A stretch of DNA of 64,000 nucleotides from Bromus sterilis (taxonomy: Eukaryota; Streptophyta; Magnoliopsida; Poales; Poaceae). Positions 52,168 to 62,159 of this stretch are shown piece after piece. The DNA is taken from assembly GCA_950022295.1 (NCBI GenBank), contig OX465595.1:433188270-433252269 (forward strand). The letters run 5' to 3'. How positions within the stretch are numbered: the first letter of the stretch is position 1; each line of letters starts with the position of its first letter. A model generated the notes under the pieces. It had not been told where the DNA came from. It saw only the letters and a list, made by a program, of their open reading frames with translations, and searched no databases. Made by a program: the position numbers and the translations under genes.

Positions 52168-54783
52168 TGTAGAAAGGTAGAGGGGAGGTTTTGGTGGAAT
52201 CGATGTTTATTGCTTGAGCCTTGGAGGCATATATATAGGAGTACATGACCAACTTGGAGTACAAGACAAGGCAAGAATAAATCCTACTCTATCTCCTGTT
52301 TCCTAATAATCAATATACTCAACATCCCTCCGCAGTCACAACGTAGCGACGCAGACGGTGAGACTGGAAAAGAATCCGAAGGCGAAGCCGACGAACATCC
52401 CCACCACAGTCGTAACGGTCGATGCATCGCGGAGTTTGTGGCTGGAGTGAAAGCCAACGAGGTTCCCAAGCAGGCGGTAGCCCTTTGTGTCGTTGTCGAA
52501 GTAGCCGAGAGCGTAGTGTGGTGAAGCCGTAGTTGAGGTAGCCGTGCGGGAAATGCCGTGGTCGATGTCGAGTCGGGGTAGCCGGTGTCGAGGTAGTCGC
52601 CGAGGAGCCGCGGGTGCAAGGAAGTCAGGAGCGCAGCGCGGCTCAAGAAGAGCGGCACTGGCGGGCGGTCGTCAGTCGTAGCACGGGACGTCGCGAAGAA
52701 GATGGTGGTGACGTCCGGAAGGAGACGATGTTGACGAAGCGTCGCGCCGGGTTTGCCAATCCCGGGGACACGTCGTAGACGAAGGCACGCGTCGGTGTTG
52801 CCAGCACCGGGCATGCGTAGACAGACGAAGACGATGTCGATGAAGCGCCACACCAGGCTTGCCAGGCTCGGGAGCACGTCGTAGATGAAGGCACACACCG
52901 GTGTTTCCAGTACCGGGCATGCGTAGACGGGGACCAGTAGGAGCTGTACGCCATGTCGGAGGGACCAGCAGAGAAGGGCTCAACGACCGTTGCGGCACAA
53001 CTCGACGGTGGGTAGAAGGTGCTGAGGGTGGAGTCGTCGCGGTTGCCGGAGCTAGATGAAGTGGTCGAGGAAGATGACGGCGACGCTGGCGATGAGCTGG
53101 TGCTGGACGAAGACGAAAAGGTGGACGACGATGAAGTCGACGAAACCAGAGGTATCCCGTGGGGGGCCAGGTCGGTCGCTGGTAGAGGCGGCGTGGCTCG
53201 GTGGAGCGGCAACGACGAACAGGGAGTCGGCGCGGCTCGGGTGAGCGGCAGCGGCGCGGGTGGCGTGGCGAGGGCGGAGCTCGACGTACGCGATGAAGAA
53301 CCCAACAGCGTGACGAAGACGATGCGCGAACGGTGGTGGTCCCGCGCCAAGAGAGGCGACGTGGCCCATGCCACGGGGGCGTCAACGCGCGGGGACGGCA
53401 GTGGACCGCGGGCTGCGGCGCTACGGCCTAAAGGGGCGACGCAGCGGCGGCGCGCGTGTCGGGAGCGACGGCGGGGAAGACCTCGGGGGCGGCTGCGGCG
53501 ACCACGTGCCGCGACACTACGGGCCGTGGGGGCGACGCAGCGGCGGCGTGTGTGTCGGGCAGCCGCGGGGACGGCCTCGGGGCGGCGGCGTGTGGACCGC
53601 TGTGGCCCGTGGGGGCGACGCAGCGGCGGCGCAGAAATCGGAGCAGCCACGGGGAGAATCACGGGGGTGGCGCTGCGGCCCGAAGGGGCGACGCGGCGGC
53701 CGCCCGATGCTTGATCGGTGGATAGGCGCTCGTACTCGGGGGGGCGTTCTTCACGAAATCCGGCGGAGGCGCACGCGGGCGACTGTACGGGTCGTCAACG
53801 CGGCGCGGAGGGGGCGATCGCGCGGGCGGGCGGGTGATCAATCCGATCGCCCGCGAGGTGGAGGAGCGTCGCTCGGCGTGTTGATGGCGACAGGGGGCCG
53901 AGCGAACCAGCAGTGCCGGCGCGACGCGGGACTAGCCGACGCGACTCCAACGGCGTGGAGCCAGCCGACACGACTCCAACGGCGAGGGGCCCCAGCCGGC
54001 GCGGGGCCAGCTGGGGTGTCGGGGACGTTGCGGGTCCAGCCGGCGCACGCCCGATCGACGCGGGGCCAGTCGGTGTGACCCCAGCTGGCGCGGGGCCAGC
54101 CGGGGGTGTCAGGGACGTCGCAAATCCAGGGGCGTCGCGGGGGCCGGGGCGGGTTGTAGTCGATGGCGACGATGGCGGTGGAGGACTCCGATCTGAAGCA
54201 GGGGCGGCGACGGCCGGCGTGGGAGACGGTCGGGCTAACTCGCAGAAGGCGGCCACTACAGGCTGCCGCGTCGCGCGAAGCCGCCGAGGCGGCGCAGGAA
54301 GCCGCCTTGTCGGTGAAGAAGCCGGCAGTCGGGCCGGAGTCGAAGTAGAGGCGCAGTGGATCGACGACGGCGATGGGCGACGCAAACCGATCTTAGATCG
54401 GAAAACCAAAAAAGACGCCGATCAAGACGACCGGCGGATAGAAAAAGCTCCGATCAAGGGATCGGGAGAAAAGACTCTAGGGCAACCGATCCACGGGATC
54501 GGCGGACGAACCCTAGTTACGGGCGGCGCGGCCCCCAACGCCGGCGATGAGGGATCGGCGCCAGGGGCGGCGCGGGCAGAAGTGACGGCGACGGCTAGGG
54601 TTTGAGGACCGGTTAGGCTGATACCATGTAGAAAGGTAGAGGGGAGGTTTTGGTGAAATCGATGTTTATTGGTTGAGCCTTGGAGGCATATATATAGGAT
54701 TACATGACCAACTTGAAGTACAAGACAAGGCAAGAATAAATCCTAGTCTATCTCTTGTTTCCTAATAATCAATATACTCAACA
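52168..54783 (-). mobile_element. Short-LTR non-autonomous retrotransposon (-) in exon 2 of F-box copy A
   Basis: 157-bp LTRs at 52168-52324 and 54627-54783 differ at six sites (3.8 percent). They are flanked by perfect CAAGG duplications (52163-52167, 54784-54788). Minus-strand TGGTATCAGCCTAACC next to the right LTR resembles a Met-tRNA PBS, and a GACTGCGGAGGGA tract next to the left LTR is the likely PPT. The LTR is compact: in element sense it has TATATATATG and, about 25 bp later, AATAAA. The 2.3-kb interior is GC-rich with tandem duplications but no gag or pol motif. The size class lies between TRIM and LARD. Confidence 0.88.
52325..54626 (-). repeat. GC-rich repetitive interior of the short-LTR element
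   Basis: Two tandem copies of a segment of about 115 bp lie near 52730-52820 and 52840-52930, each with CCGGGCATGCGTAGAC. At 53400-53690 a GGGGGCGACGCAGCGGCGGC-like motif recurs about four times. At 53920-54120 a GGCGCGGGGCCAGC-type motif is repeated. Long open frames on both strands come from this G+C composition; none shows a protein domain. Confidence 0.6.
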
Positions 54784-54971
54784 CAAGGGAACGCAGCTCC
54801 GGCAGCGGTGGTGCCTCTCTCATCGCAGTGTGAAGGGTCGTGTCTTGAAGGCGTCGCAGCATACAAGCCGCAGGGTAGTCAGCGAGGGCGACCTGCAGAC
54901 CGTATTAATTTCTCATAATCAAGATGTTGCAGCAAGAATAAACATTGATAAAAATTCGAACAGAAAGCTAA

Positions 54972-56870
54972 ATACTATCTTCGTTTTAAATTAGATAATT
55001 TTTATTTATATATCTAGATATACGTGTGTATAAATAAAAATTATCTAGTATTTTTTTTCGAAATGGTAGTTATCCTGCATTCATTAAGAAGAAAAGAGTT
55101 GCTCAGTTAATTTAGGAAAACTGAGTGAAAACCAATTGCCCAGTTAATTATAGAGAACCGGACAAAAACCATTACAACTGTTGAGCAGTGCTCAAAAAAT
55201 AGAACCACGCACGGCACTACACAGAGGATCTCGTCGAGTCAGCACACAAGTGTCATCGTCATCACTTCTCCCCTAGAGGCCTTCTCGCCATCCCTAAAAC
55301 TCTGAGAAAATGACTCCGACTTCACCCATGGCGACCGTGAACTCAACCCACACCGTAGTGAACGTGTGAGGCTACATGAAGATCAACACCAAATCTCAAC
55401 CCCCTGCGGTCAGACAGCGCAACTCCGACTATGAAGAGGAGCTCTCAAGAACAAATTCAGGCACGGCTGGCGCCACGGAAGATCACCGAACGGGCCACCT
55501 GTTGCCAGTCATCGTATACCACGCGGCCCCGCCGCCGTAGCTACGACTTCACAGCAGCAAACAAACCGAGGTAGTACCGCGGACACGCCGAAGAAGAGCC
55601 GACTATCGCAACCATTGTCGCGCTGACGACATCGCTCCCACCATCATCGTTGCCATAGAAACCTGACTGCCACACCGTCGCAAACCACTGGCCCCGCTTA
55701 CTGAAGTCGAGCTCCACAACGAAGCCCCCAAGAGGGAAAACGACGCCAAGGCGCCGCCATCGTTTGATCATAAGATCAAGGGTTTTCCCGGAGAGGCCAA
55801 CAAGGCCGGATCCGAACGCGAGGGTTGTGTCAATAACTCATCGATGCCTCCAAAAAGGTCAACGACGGCCCACAGCCGCCATCATCAATGGCCGCGGCAC
55901 GAGGCCACGACAGGAGTCTTCACCCGAGCATCTACACCACCTCCGCCGCACATCATGTCTCCTCGAGGTCCGCATATCCACCAACCACCACCACCACCGC
56001 TCGACGCCAGATTCGCAGCGCCCGAGCCCCTCACTGCGCCACATAGACGCATCACCGTCCGCGCCCGATTGGAGCCAGAGCCACCTGACACAGCACAACC
56101 CACGATGTCCTGCCGAGCACCATGCCGGCAAAGAACTGTGAAGCACAACCCGTGACTGAGAACCACCACGGTTCCTAGCCGAAGCGCCAAACCAAAGCTG
56201 CCGAAGACCGAATCCGCCACTGACGTCCGCCCGCCGGAGACCAGAACGAGCACACCCTTGTCTTGAAGCTTCTCCTCCATGCCGCCAAGATCCCCTGAGC
56301 CGCACCATCTGCACGACCCAGGTCCCCCACACGCCAGCGATGTGCACAGCCCAGATCCGCTGGAGCCAGATCCAGGCGGCGCACGCACCCGCCGCACACC
56401 TCACGGCCGAACCGCGGCCCGCAGCACACCGCCCACATGCACCCGAACGCGCCCACCACGCGCCGGAGCACGTCGACGCAACGCCAGATTTGCGCCCCGG
56501 CCCGCGCCAAAGCCGGCGGCCCCATCCGTGCGCCGCCACCCTCCATGTGTCGCCTCGCCGGCACAGCGCGCCGCCCCCGAGCGCGCCCGATGCCTGAGCT
56601 TCAGTCGAGGAGGCCGTCCCGCGCCGCCCTGCCCAAGCCAGAAGGAGGAGAAGGCCTCGCCACCGCTTGGCCGCGCGGGCTTTGCCCGGCTACGCCGACC
56701 GGCGGCGGCAAGGGAAGGTGGTGGAGACGAGGGGCGCTGGCGGAGGCTGCTAAGGTTCGTTCCCAGCCGCCAGCGGGAGCGACGAGGAGTCTGTGTTGAG
56801 TTGTGAAAGGTTCATTCGATAAATCATCTAATTTAAAACTGAAGGAGTACAACAAAAGAAGAAGAAAAAT
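54972..56870 (-). mobile_element. Stowaway-like MITE interrupted by a retroposon in intron 1 of copy A
   Basis: In gene sense, TACTCCTTCAGTTTTAAATT (near 56852) and, at the far end, AATTTAAAACGAAGATAGTA (near 54972-54991) are inverted Stowaway-type termini flanked by TA. Between them, about 55050-56815 is GC-rich sequence that ends in gene sense with CTTAATGAATGCAGGATAAC, then ACCATTTCG and an A8 tract. This is a retroposed LINE-type 3' end. No reverse transcriptase motif is visible. Next to the A tract is a 19-bp perfect hairpin, 54992-55010 with 55029-55047. Confidence 0.5.
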
Positions 56871-57233
56871 TAACCTTTCTAAGATATACTGTAGGAGCCC
56901 ATCGGTGACCAAGGCCGCTCTGGCAAACTCCCGAAGCTGTCCGTCGGAACGGTCCACGGCCGTCTTCACCATTGCTAACCAGACAGGTTTGTACTTCTCG
57001 TAAATGACATGGTAGTTCTCCACCTCCACGTCCACGGCTCGCCACACTTCTGGCAACTTGGCCGCCTCCAGCCACGAGCGGCAGGCGAGGCCGGCGCCCA
57101 TGAGGACATAGACGGCGCCGAGCCTGATGAAGATCAAGGTGAGAACGTCGAGGGGCAGCAGCGACCAGTCCCTGGCCGGCGGCTCCGATAAGGACGGCGC
57201 CACCAACACAGCGCACATCGATGATCGATCCAT

Positions 57234-57595
57234 CCCCAGGGACCCGGGACTGGAGGCGTTGGAAACTGATACGTTCTGGGCCTAACATCGTGTCAACCTT
57301 GAAATAGTACGAACATAATCAGGTCAGTTTGTGTACGTGTCAATAGTGTTTTTTTTTACGAACGTGTCAATAGTGTTTTTTTAACACAGTACAACTCTGA
57401 CGCTCATATACACGAGTATACAATCACCCATATGACGCACATACGCACACCCTACCCCTATGAGCATCGTCGCAATACTGAGTCGGTACATCATCTTAAG
57501 ATTAACGAAGTCAGCACCTCGTCTTCGACAAAAACGTCTCCTTCCACTGAAAACGCATCACTGAAAGCTCTGGAATAAATCCAGAAAAGTGCAAA
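57234..57595 (-). repeat. Retroposon tail upstream of F-box copy A
   Basis: In gene A sense, about 57595-57365 reads TGGATTTATTCCAGAGCTTT ... GATGATGTACCGACTCAGTA ... CTCATAGGGGTAGGGTGTGC ... TTGTACTGTGTT then an A tract. This is a dispersed non-LTR retroposon end found again at 61165-61380 (-), 61595-61810 (+) and, truncated, near 58808-58850 (+). Next to its tail an AACACTATTGACACGT motif is duplicated (57337 and 57364 area). The remaining 57234-57330 is the probable promoter of copy A. Confidence 0.55.
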
Positions 57596-57715
57596 CACCA
57601 TTAGTGTAGGAGCTCTGCAGTAGGAGGGGCTGTTGATAACCTGCAAGTTGTTCTTGATCTGTGGCTTCCCGTCAAAGGCAGCACCGTGGAGCCGGTGGCC
57701 GCCGTGATGTTGCCC
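57596..57715 (-). repeat. 120-bp perfect inverted repeat, left arm
   Basis: This arm is the exact reverse complement of 60612-60731 as read by eye. The two arms enclose the whole of F-box copy B and its upstream region (2.9 kb). Confidence 0.9.
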
Positions 57716-59090
57716 GGCCATAACATTGTATGCACGGCCGCCTCCTCATCGGTTGCGAATGTGACGAGTGATTTTTTTTTGCTAGTGTTACGTATGTTAA
57801 TTTGCGTTGCTCACCTGCTCCATGGTCGTTAGAAAACACCATTCTACCTCACACTCGGCGGCAGTCCCGATGAAGAGAAGCGTATATTGGAAGGATCCAA
57901 CCTAAGGACACACGAATGAGACTGGATCCATGGGGATCCGTCCAACACAATCATCGACTGATATTCCTTGAAATCCGTAAGAGATACACCTCAACATGCC
58001 CTCCGATGATGCTAGACACATTGTCGGGTTGGAGGCTAGACCGGGAGCACTTTAATCCATCTTCAAGGAGCCATCACCATCTCGCCTTCCCGAGCAGGAC
58101 ATAAATCCTAAGAAAACTAAAAAGCACCTAAGAACGAAGAATGACCCCTGCCGCTTGCACTAAGGCCATCGGAGATGAGGTGGACCGGAGACAACACCGA
58201 CATGAGGTAAAGGAACCCCAGTGGCGGCGCCAGGTTTCAAGGGGCGTGTATTCATTTTGCCAACAAATTCGTTGTTCTATCAAAAAAATTCAAGGTTTTG
58301 TCAAATCATGGGTATTCACTTGCATACATGAAATACACGCTGATGCCGCCCCTGAGGAACCCTATGTTTTGTTGGAAGAAGGGGCGGCGGCTGCAAAAAG
58401 AGAAGGATGTCGGCTCCTGATCCACCATCCTAAGTTAAACTTATGTAAGTTTGATTGAGGTTGTGCAGAAATATACCAACATATACAAGATCAAATTAGC
58501 CTCATTACGTTCATCATAATATATGTTTTCATATTATATATATTTGGTATTAGCAGAAAATTATACAGTACAATTAATCAAACCTTTTTTTACAATATAA
58601 AGTTACAATTTCAAGTATTTTAAAACGACAGGGAGTAGTATATAACAAAGCACTAGCTTCCACCCTATATCTTGATCGGACTCAATTAATTGCTCAACCA
58701 TAGATGGACATATGCATGTAGTACTCCTACTACAATTCAACTTGTTCCTCAAAAACAAAATTGTTCAACTTGCATTCAGCAACCATCACACCGTGATACT
58801 ACAACCTCGCGTATGTGAGCGTTTGTATTGTACTGTGTTCTTTCTCAAAAAAGAAAAAAACCAGAGACACCTCTAGGACACGGATATACGGAATATTTCA
58901 AGGTTGGCACGCTCATTTTGCAAAGAGATTCAGAAGCAGCAAGCCCTTCATCTTCGCAAAAAAAAAAAAGACAGTCAAAAAGGCCAGGCGGTTGGCGTGA
59001 TCAATGGATTGGTCTCTGACGGAAGGTACGACTGCTATCAGTTCCCAACGTCGCCGATCCTCCCAGTCCCAGAGGATCCATTGATCATCG
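57716..59090. other. Spacer upstream of F-box copy B
   Basis: At 57890-58200 there is an old dispersed repeat similar in layout to about 35935-36240. At 58230-58470 an unidentified segment occurs. A Stowaway-like end (GACAGGGAGTAGTATA) lies near 58626. A truncated retroposon tail (GTATGTGAGCGTTTGTATTG then A-rich) lies at 58808-58860. The 58890-59090 segment (TTTCAAGGTTGGCACGC, then AGCAAGCCCTTC) is shared with the region upstream of copy C and is the probable promoter/leader. Confidence 0.5.
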
Positions 59091-60191
59091 ATGGATTAGA
59101 AGGCGACTCCCGTGTCGGAGCCGCCGGCCAGAGACTGGTCGCTGCTGCCCCTTGACGCTCTCTCCTCGATCTTCATCAGGGTCGGCGCCGCCGACGTCCT
59201 CATGGGCGCCCAACTTGTATGCCGCTCGTGGCTGGAGGCGGCCAAGTTGCCAGAAGTGTGGCGAGCCGTGGACATGGAGCACCACAACAGGTACGATTTT
59301 GTCATGTCGGCAATGGCGAAGACGGCCGTGGATCGTTCCGACGGACAGCTTCGGATGTTCGCCGGGAGGCGGTTCGTCACCCATGAGCTCCTACGCTATA
59401 TCATTGAAAGGTATTTTTTTTTCTTTGTTCACTTAGGGTTCATCTTTTACTTAAGCTGAGTCCACAGAAGAGGTTCCATTGCAAAGCGAGGGTATATTCG
59501 AAAGGGTTTGTCTAGGGCACATTTAGATGTGCCCTAAGATAAAGCACATTTAAGTTTTATACTATTAATTTTAAATAAAAATTTGTTTAGATATTTTTTT
59601 AATGTTTTTTATTTTTAATTTGATTGAACTTAGATATGCTTCATCTAGATGTGCTTTGTTTTAGGGCATCTAAGTGTTCAATCAAACTAAGAAGGAAAAG
59701 AAAAGATATAAAAAATATACTTGCTTCGATCCATATTAGTGGACTATGTTTGTCTAGATACATATGCATCTAATCTAAATATTTAATTAAATACATACGA
59801 ATCTAGATAAAGTTGAGTTCATTAATATCGATCGAAGATAATATCTAAATGTTTTTTTATATAAAATCAATAATCTGATTCGAAATTTCATCCATGGCAT
59901 TCGTTTTGGCTGGACTGGATCATCATCTTTATGAGGAAGATCGCATTATACATACTACCGATTTGCAGGTCGCCCTTACTGACTACCCTCCGGCTTGTAT
60001 CATGCGACCACGCCTTCAGCGAACGACTCGTCAATGCGATAAGAGAGTCGCCTCTGCTCGAGCTGCGCTCCCTCGAACTTGAGTACAGTCGCATCAACGC
60101 GAGGCAGCTGAGCGACGTCCTCGAGAGCTGCCCTGGCCTGGAGCTTCTTCTGGTTAGCGGCTGCTTCGTGATCGGCAGCGACGACGTATAA
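59091..60191 (+). pseudogene. F-box/leucine-rich repeat protein gene, copy B (start and C-terminus lost)
   Basis: Exon 1 runs to 59410 (GAAAG|GT). The ATG at 59091 that corresponds to the other copies reads ATG GAT TAG, so translation stops after two codons. Downstream the F-box frame is open from 59112 (SEPPARDWSLLPLDALSSIF...CRSWLEAAKLPEVW...SDGQLRMFAGRRF), but with no in-frame ATG before its middle. Exon 2 (59969-60191, acceptor TTTGCAG) gives SPLLTTLRLVSCDHAFSERL and PLLELRSLELEY. It ends early at TAA 60189-60191 after GSDDV, where copy C continues with a further 40 or so residues. The intron contains MITE-like sequences. The exon organisation is the same as in A and C. Confidence 0.75.
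59505..59850. mobile_element. Two MITE-like sequences in the intron of copy B
   Basis: 59508-59690 is an AT-rich inverted repeat: ATTTAGATGTGCCCTAAGATAAAGCAC near the left and GTGCTTTGTTTTAGGGCATCTAAGT near the right. 59715-59850 has Stowaway-like ends (CTTCGATCCATATTAGTGGA and, inverted, TCATTAATATCGATCGAAG). Both are degenerate. Confidence 0.5.
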
Positions 60192-61160
60192 TGCGAAATT
60201 CGCCCGGATCAAGACCATGACGGTGGAGCATAACATCACTGTTTGCTTGTTCCGCGCTTCCAATTAAGAAAGCTATCGAGCCTACGTCGATTTAGTTTAA
60301 TTTTAGAGATCAGGATACATATTATTCTTTATGATCGGCAAACCTTATGCCAATTGGACTGCATCCTTATGTTTGTTTGTGACGGGGCAATAATGTATCA
60401 TATTAGAGCATTTACAGCCCGATATGTAGAAAATCCGAGCCATTAAACGTCCAAGAACGCCATTTCTTAATTTTTTGTTTCCAGAATCAAATATCTTATG
60501 AAAACCATCCTCCAGCCGTAGAAAACCATCCTTCGTCAGACTGCACTGCACGTTGGTGAGGGAGCAGAAGAACACGTCCATGAAATTGAGCGAGGGCGAC
60601 AAGAGTAAGTAGGGCAACATCACGGCGGCCACCGGCTCCACGGTGCTGCCTTTGACGGGAAGCCACAGATCAAGAACAACTTGCAGGTTATCAACAGCCC
60701 CTCCTACTGCAGAGCTCCTACACTAATGGTGATCCCCGTTTGCACCTCAAAGACCTCTGCCACGTTAGAAAAAACAAGGGCAGACGGAAGCATAGTGCAA
60801 GGTTGCCGCTACAAAGCGGGATGAGCATCGTCGCCGGATGTAATCCGGCTAGCCGACCATCGCAAACGGCGCTCATGTATCATCCGAGCCGCGAAGATGT
60901 ACCAAAAATGTCCTTAACTACTTAATATACTACTTAAAACGAATGGTTAAAATTTATTTGATGTACCGTAAAAGGTCTTAAAAACAACGGGCTGATATTA
61001 AACCGTAAAAATTTGTATTGCAGCCCCAGTTTCAAGTGTACATATATAAAGAAAGGTGATAGCGTGACGCATTGATTCTTTTTTGGTCTGCAATCCATTT
61101 CTTTTGGAAACAAATAGATAGCAGAAACATAAACACATAGATCCCTTTGTATCTTTTTCT
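60192..61160. other. Spacer between F-box copies B and C, first part
   Basis: It contains the 3' flank of copy B (60192-60450), the right arm of the 120-bp inverted repeat (60612-60731) and unassigned sequence. No gene was recognised. Confidence 0.5.
60612..60731 (+). repeat. 120-bp perfect inverted repeat, right arm
   Basis: Exact reverse complement of 57596-57715. One frame in plus orientation reads NITAATGSTVLPLTGSHR, which I cannot assign to a family. Confidence 0.9.
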
Positions 61161-61164
61161 AAGA

Positions 61165-61380
61165 GAAAACATAGATGCTCACATATATACAAGTATACAT
61201 TCACCCTTATAAACGCACACACGCATATCCTATCCATATGAGCGTCTTTACAATACTGAACCGGCATATCATCTTAAAATTAACGAAGTCATCAACCTCG
61301 TTTTCGATGAAAACGTCTGCTTCCACTAAAAATGCATCTGAAATAAATCCAGAAAAATACGACGCCAATGTCAAATCAAA
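61165..61380 (-). repeat. Retroposon tail, copy on the minus strand
   Basis: In plus orientation it reads TGCTCACATATATACAAGTA ... CATATGAGCGTCTTTACAAT ... GAACCGGCATATCATCTTAA ... GAAATAAATCCAG, the reverse complement of the tail at 61595-61810. Confidence 0.6.
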
Positions 61381-61594
61381 ATTTAAACTCTGATGGGCTG
61401 GGATACCACAATCACTTTAACTAACTCAACCACATATTGAACTAAGCAGGACATCTAAGAATTGAAAACAAAAAAGATCGCAACCTGCATTTCATAGGAA
61501 AAATGGTCAGAACGAACTCCTAACACTATTGACACGTACATCAACATGCCTGATCCCCAGCGAATCAACATGTGGTTGAGTTGGTTAGGTGGAT

Positions 61595-61810
61595 TTTCTG
61601 GATTTATTCCAGGGCTTCCGGTGATGCGCTTTCAGTGAAAGGAGACGTTCCCGTCGAAGACGAGGTGGTGGCTTCGTTAATCTCAAGATGATGTACCGGC
61701 TCAGTATTGCGAAGATGCTCATAGGGGTAGGGTGTGCGTGTGTGCGTCATATGGGTGATTGTGTACTCGTGTATGTGAGCGTCAGAGTTGTACTGTGTTC
61801 CTAAAAAAAA
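61595..61810 (+). repeat. Retroposon tail upstream of F-box copy C
   Basis: It reads TGGATTTATTCCAGGGCTTC ... GATGATGTACCGGCTCAGTA ... CTCATAGGGGTAGGGTGTGC ... TTGTACTGTGTTCC then A8. It forms an inverted pair with 61165-61380 (spacer about 215 bp). Confidence 0.6.
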
Positions 61811-62159
61811 CATGCATGATCCCCCCAAAAAATAGGCTTTTAGGTTAACAAAATGCTATTCGTACGTACTCGAGGTAGTTTATCTCCACGATTATCTCCA
61901 GATAGTTACTCCCACCCTCTCTCACAGCACTTTATCTTTTTGTAGAAATAATGATGTAGGAATAGGATTTCTGTTTCAAGGTTGGCACGCGATTTATCCC
62001 AGATCTCCGCACCAGAAGCAAGCCCTTCGTCTTCGACGGTTGGCGTGATCGCGTCCCTGCCCCGCCTCCATGAGTTGGTCTCTGAACTCACCGGACGGTA
62101 CGGCTGTTATCAGCTTCCAAAGTCGCCGATCCCGGTCCCAGACGATCGACCGATCATGG
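61811..62159 (+). promoter_or_regulatory. Probable promoter and leader of F-box copy C
   Basis: The block TTTCAAGGTTGGCACGC followed by AGCAAGCCCTTC (61974-62032) is shared with the same position upstream of copy B (58899-58952), showing that the leaders are homologous. No clear TATA box was identified. Confidence 0.35.

Larger units (their letters stand above)
51969..57233 (-). pseudogene. F-box/leucine-rich repeat protein gene, copy A (disrupted)
   Basis: Exon 1 (57233-56875) encodes 119 codons: MDRSSMCAVLVAPSLSEPPA, then an F-box (ARDWSLLPLDVLTLIFIRLG...CRSWLEAAKLPEVWRAVDV). It ends at GAAAG|GT, the same donor as copies B and C. Exon 2 starts at 54892 after CAG. It gives the LRR-type segment SPSLTTLRL, then resumes as LRSLEIDGAHFDVEELIIF and FPRIKTLTV up to TGA 51969-51971. 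A net one-base length change relative to copy B before 54789 shifts the frame, and a retrotransposon (52168-54783) splits exon 2 at a CAAGG duplication. The intron holds a Stowaway-like MITE and a retroposon. F-box proteins select substrates for SCF ubiquitin ligases. This copy cannot make a full product. Confidence 0.8.

Noticed and set aside
52643..54605. Long open frames of 204-339 residues on both strands
   Set aside because: They arise from the GC-rich interior of the short-LTR retrotransposon. Composition is low complexity (Ser/Pro/Arg) and both strands are equally open.
55859..56806. Open frames of 120-226 residues on both strands in intron 1 of F-box copy A
   Set aside because: They are GC-rich retroposon sequence without a recognisable domain. 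Openness follows from composition.
57596..57715. Coding exon within the 120-bp inverted repeat
   Set aside because: Both strands have short open frames, but neither matches a family I recognise and no splice sites flank it.
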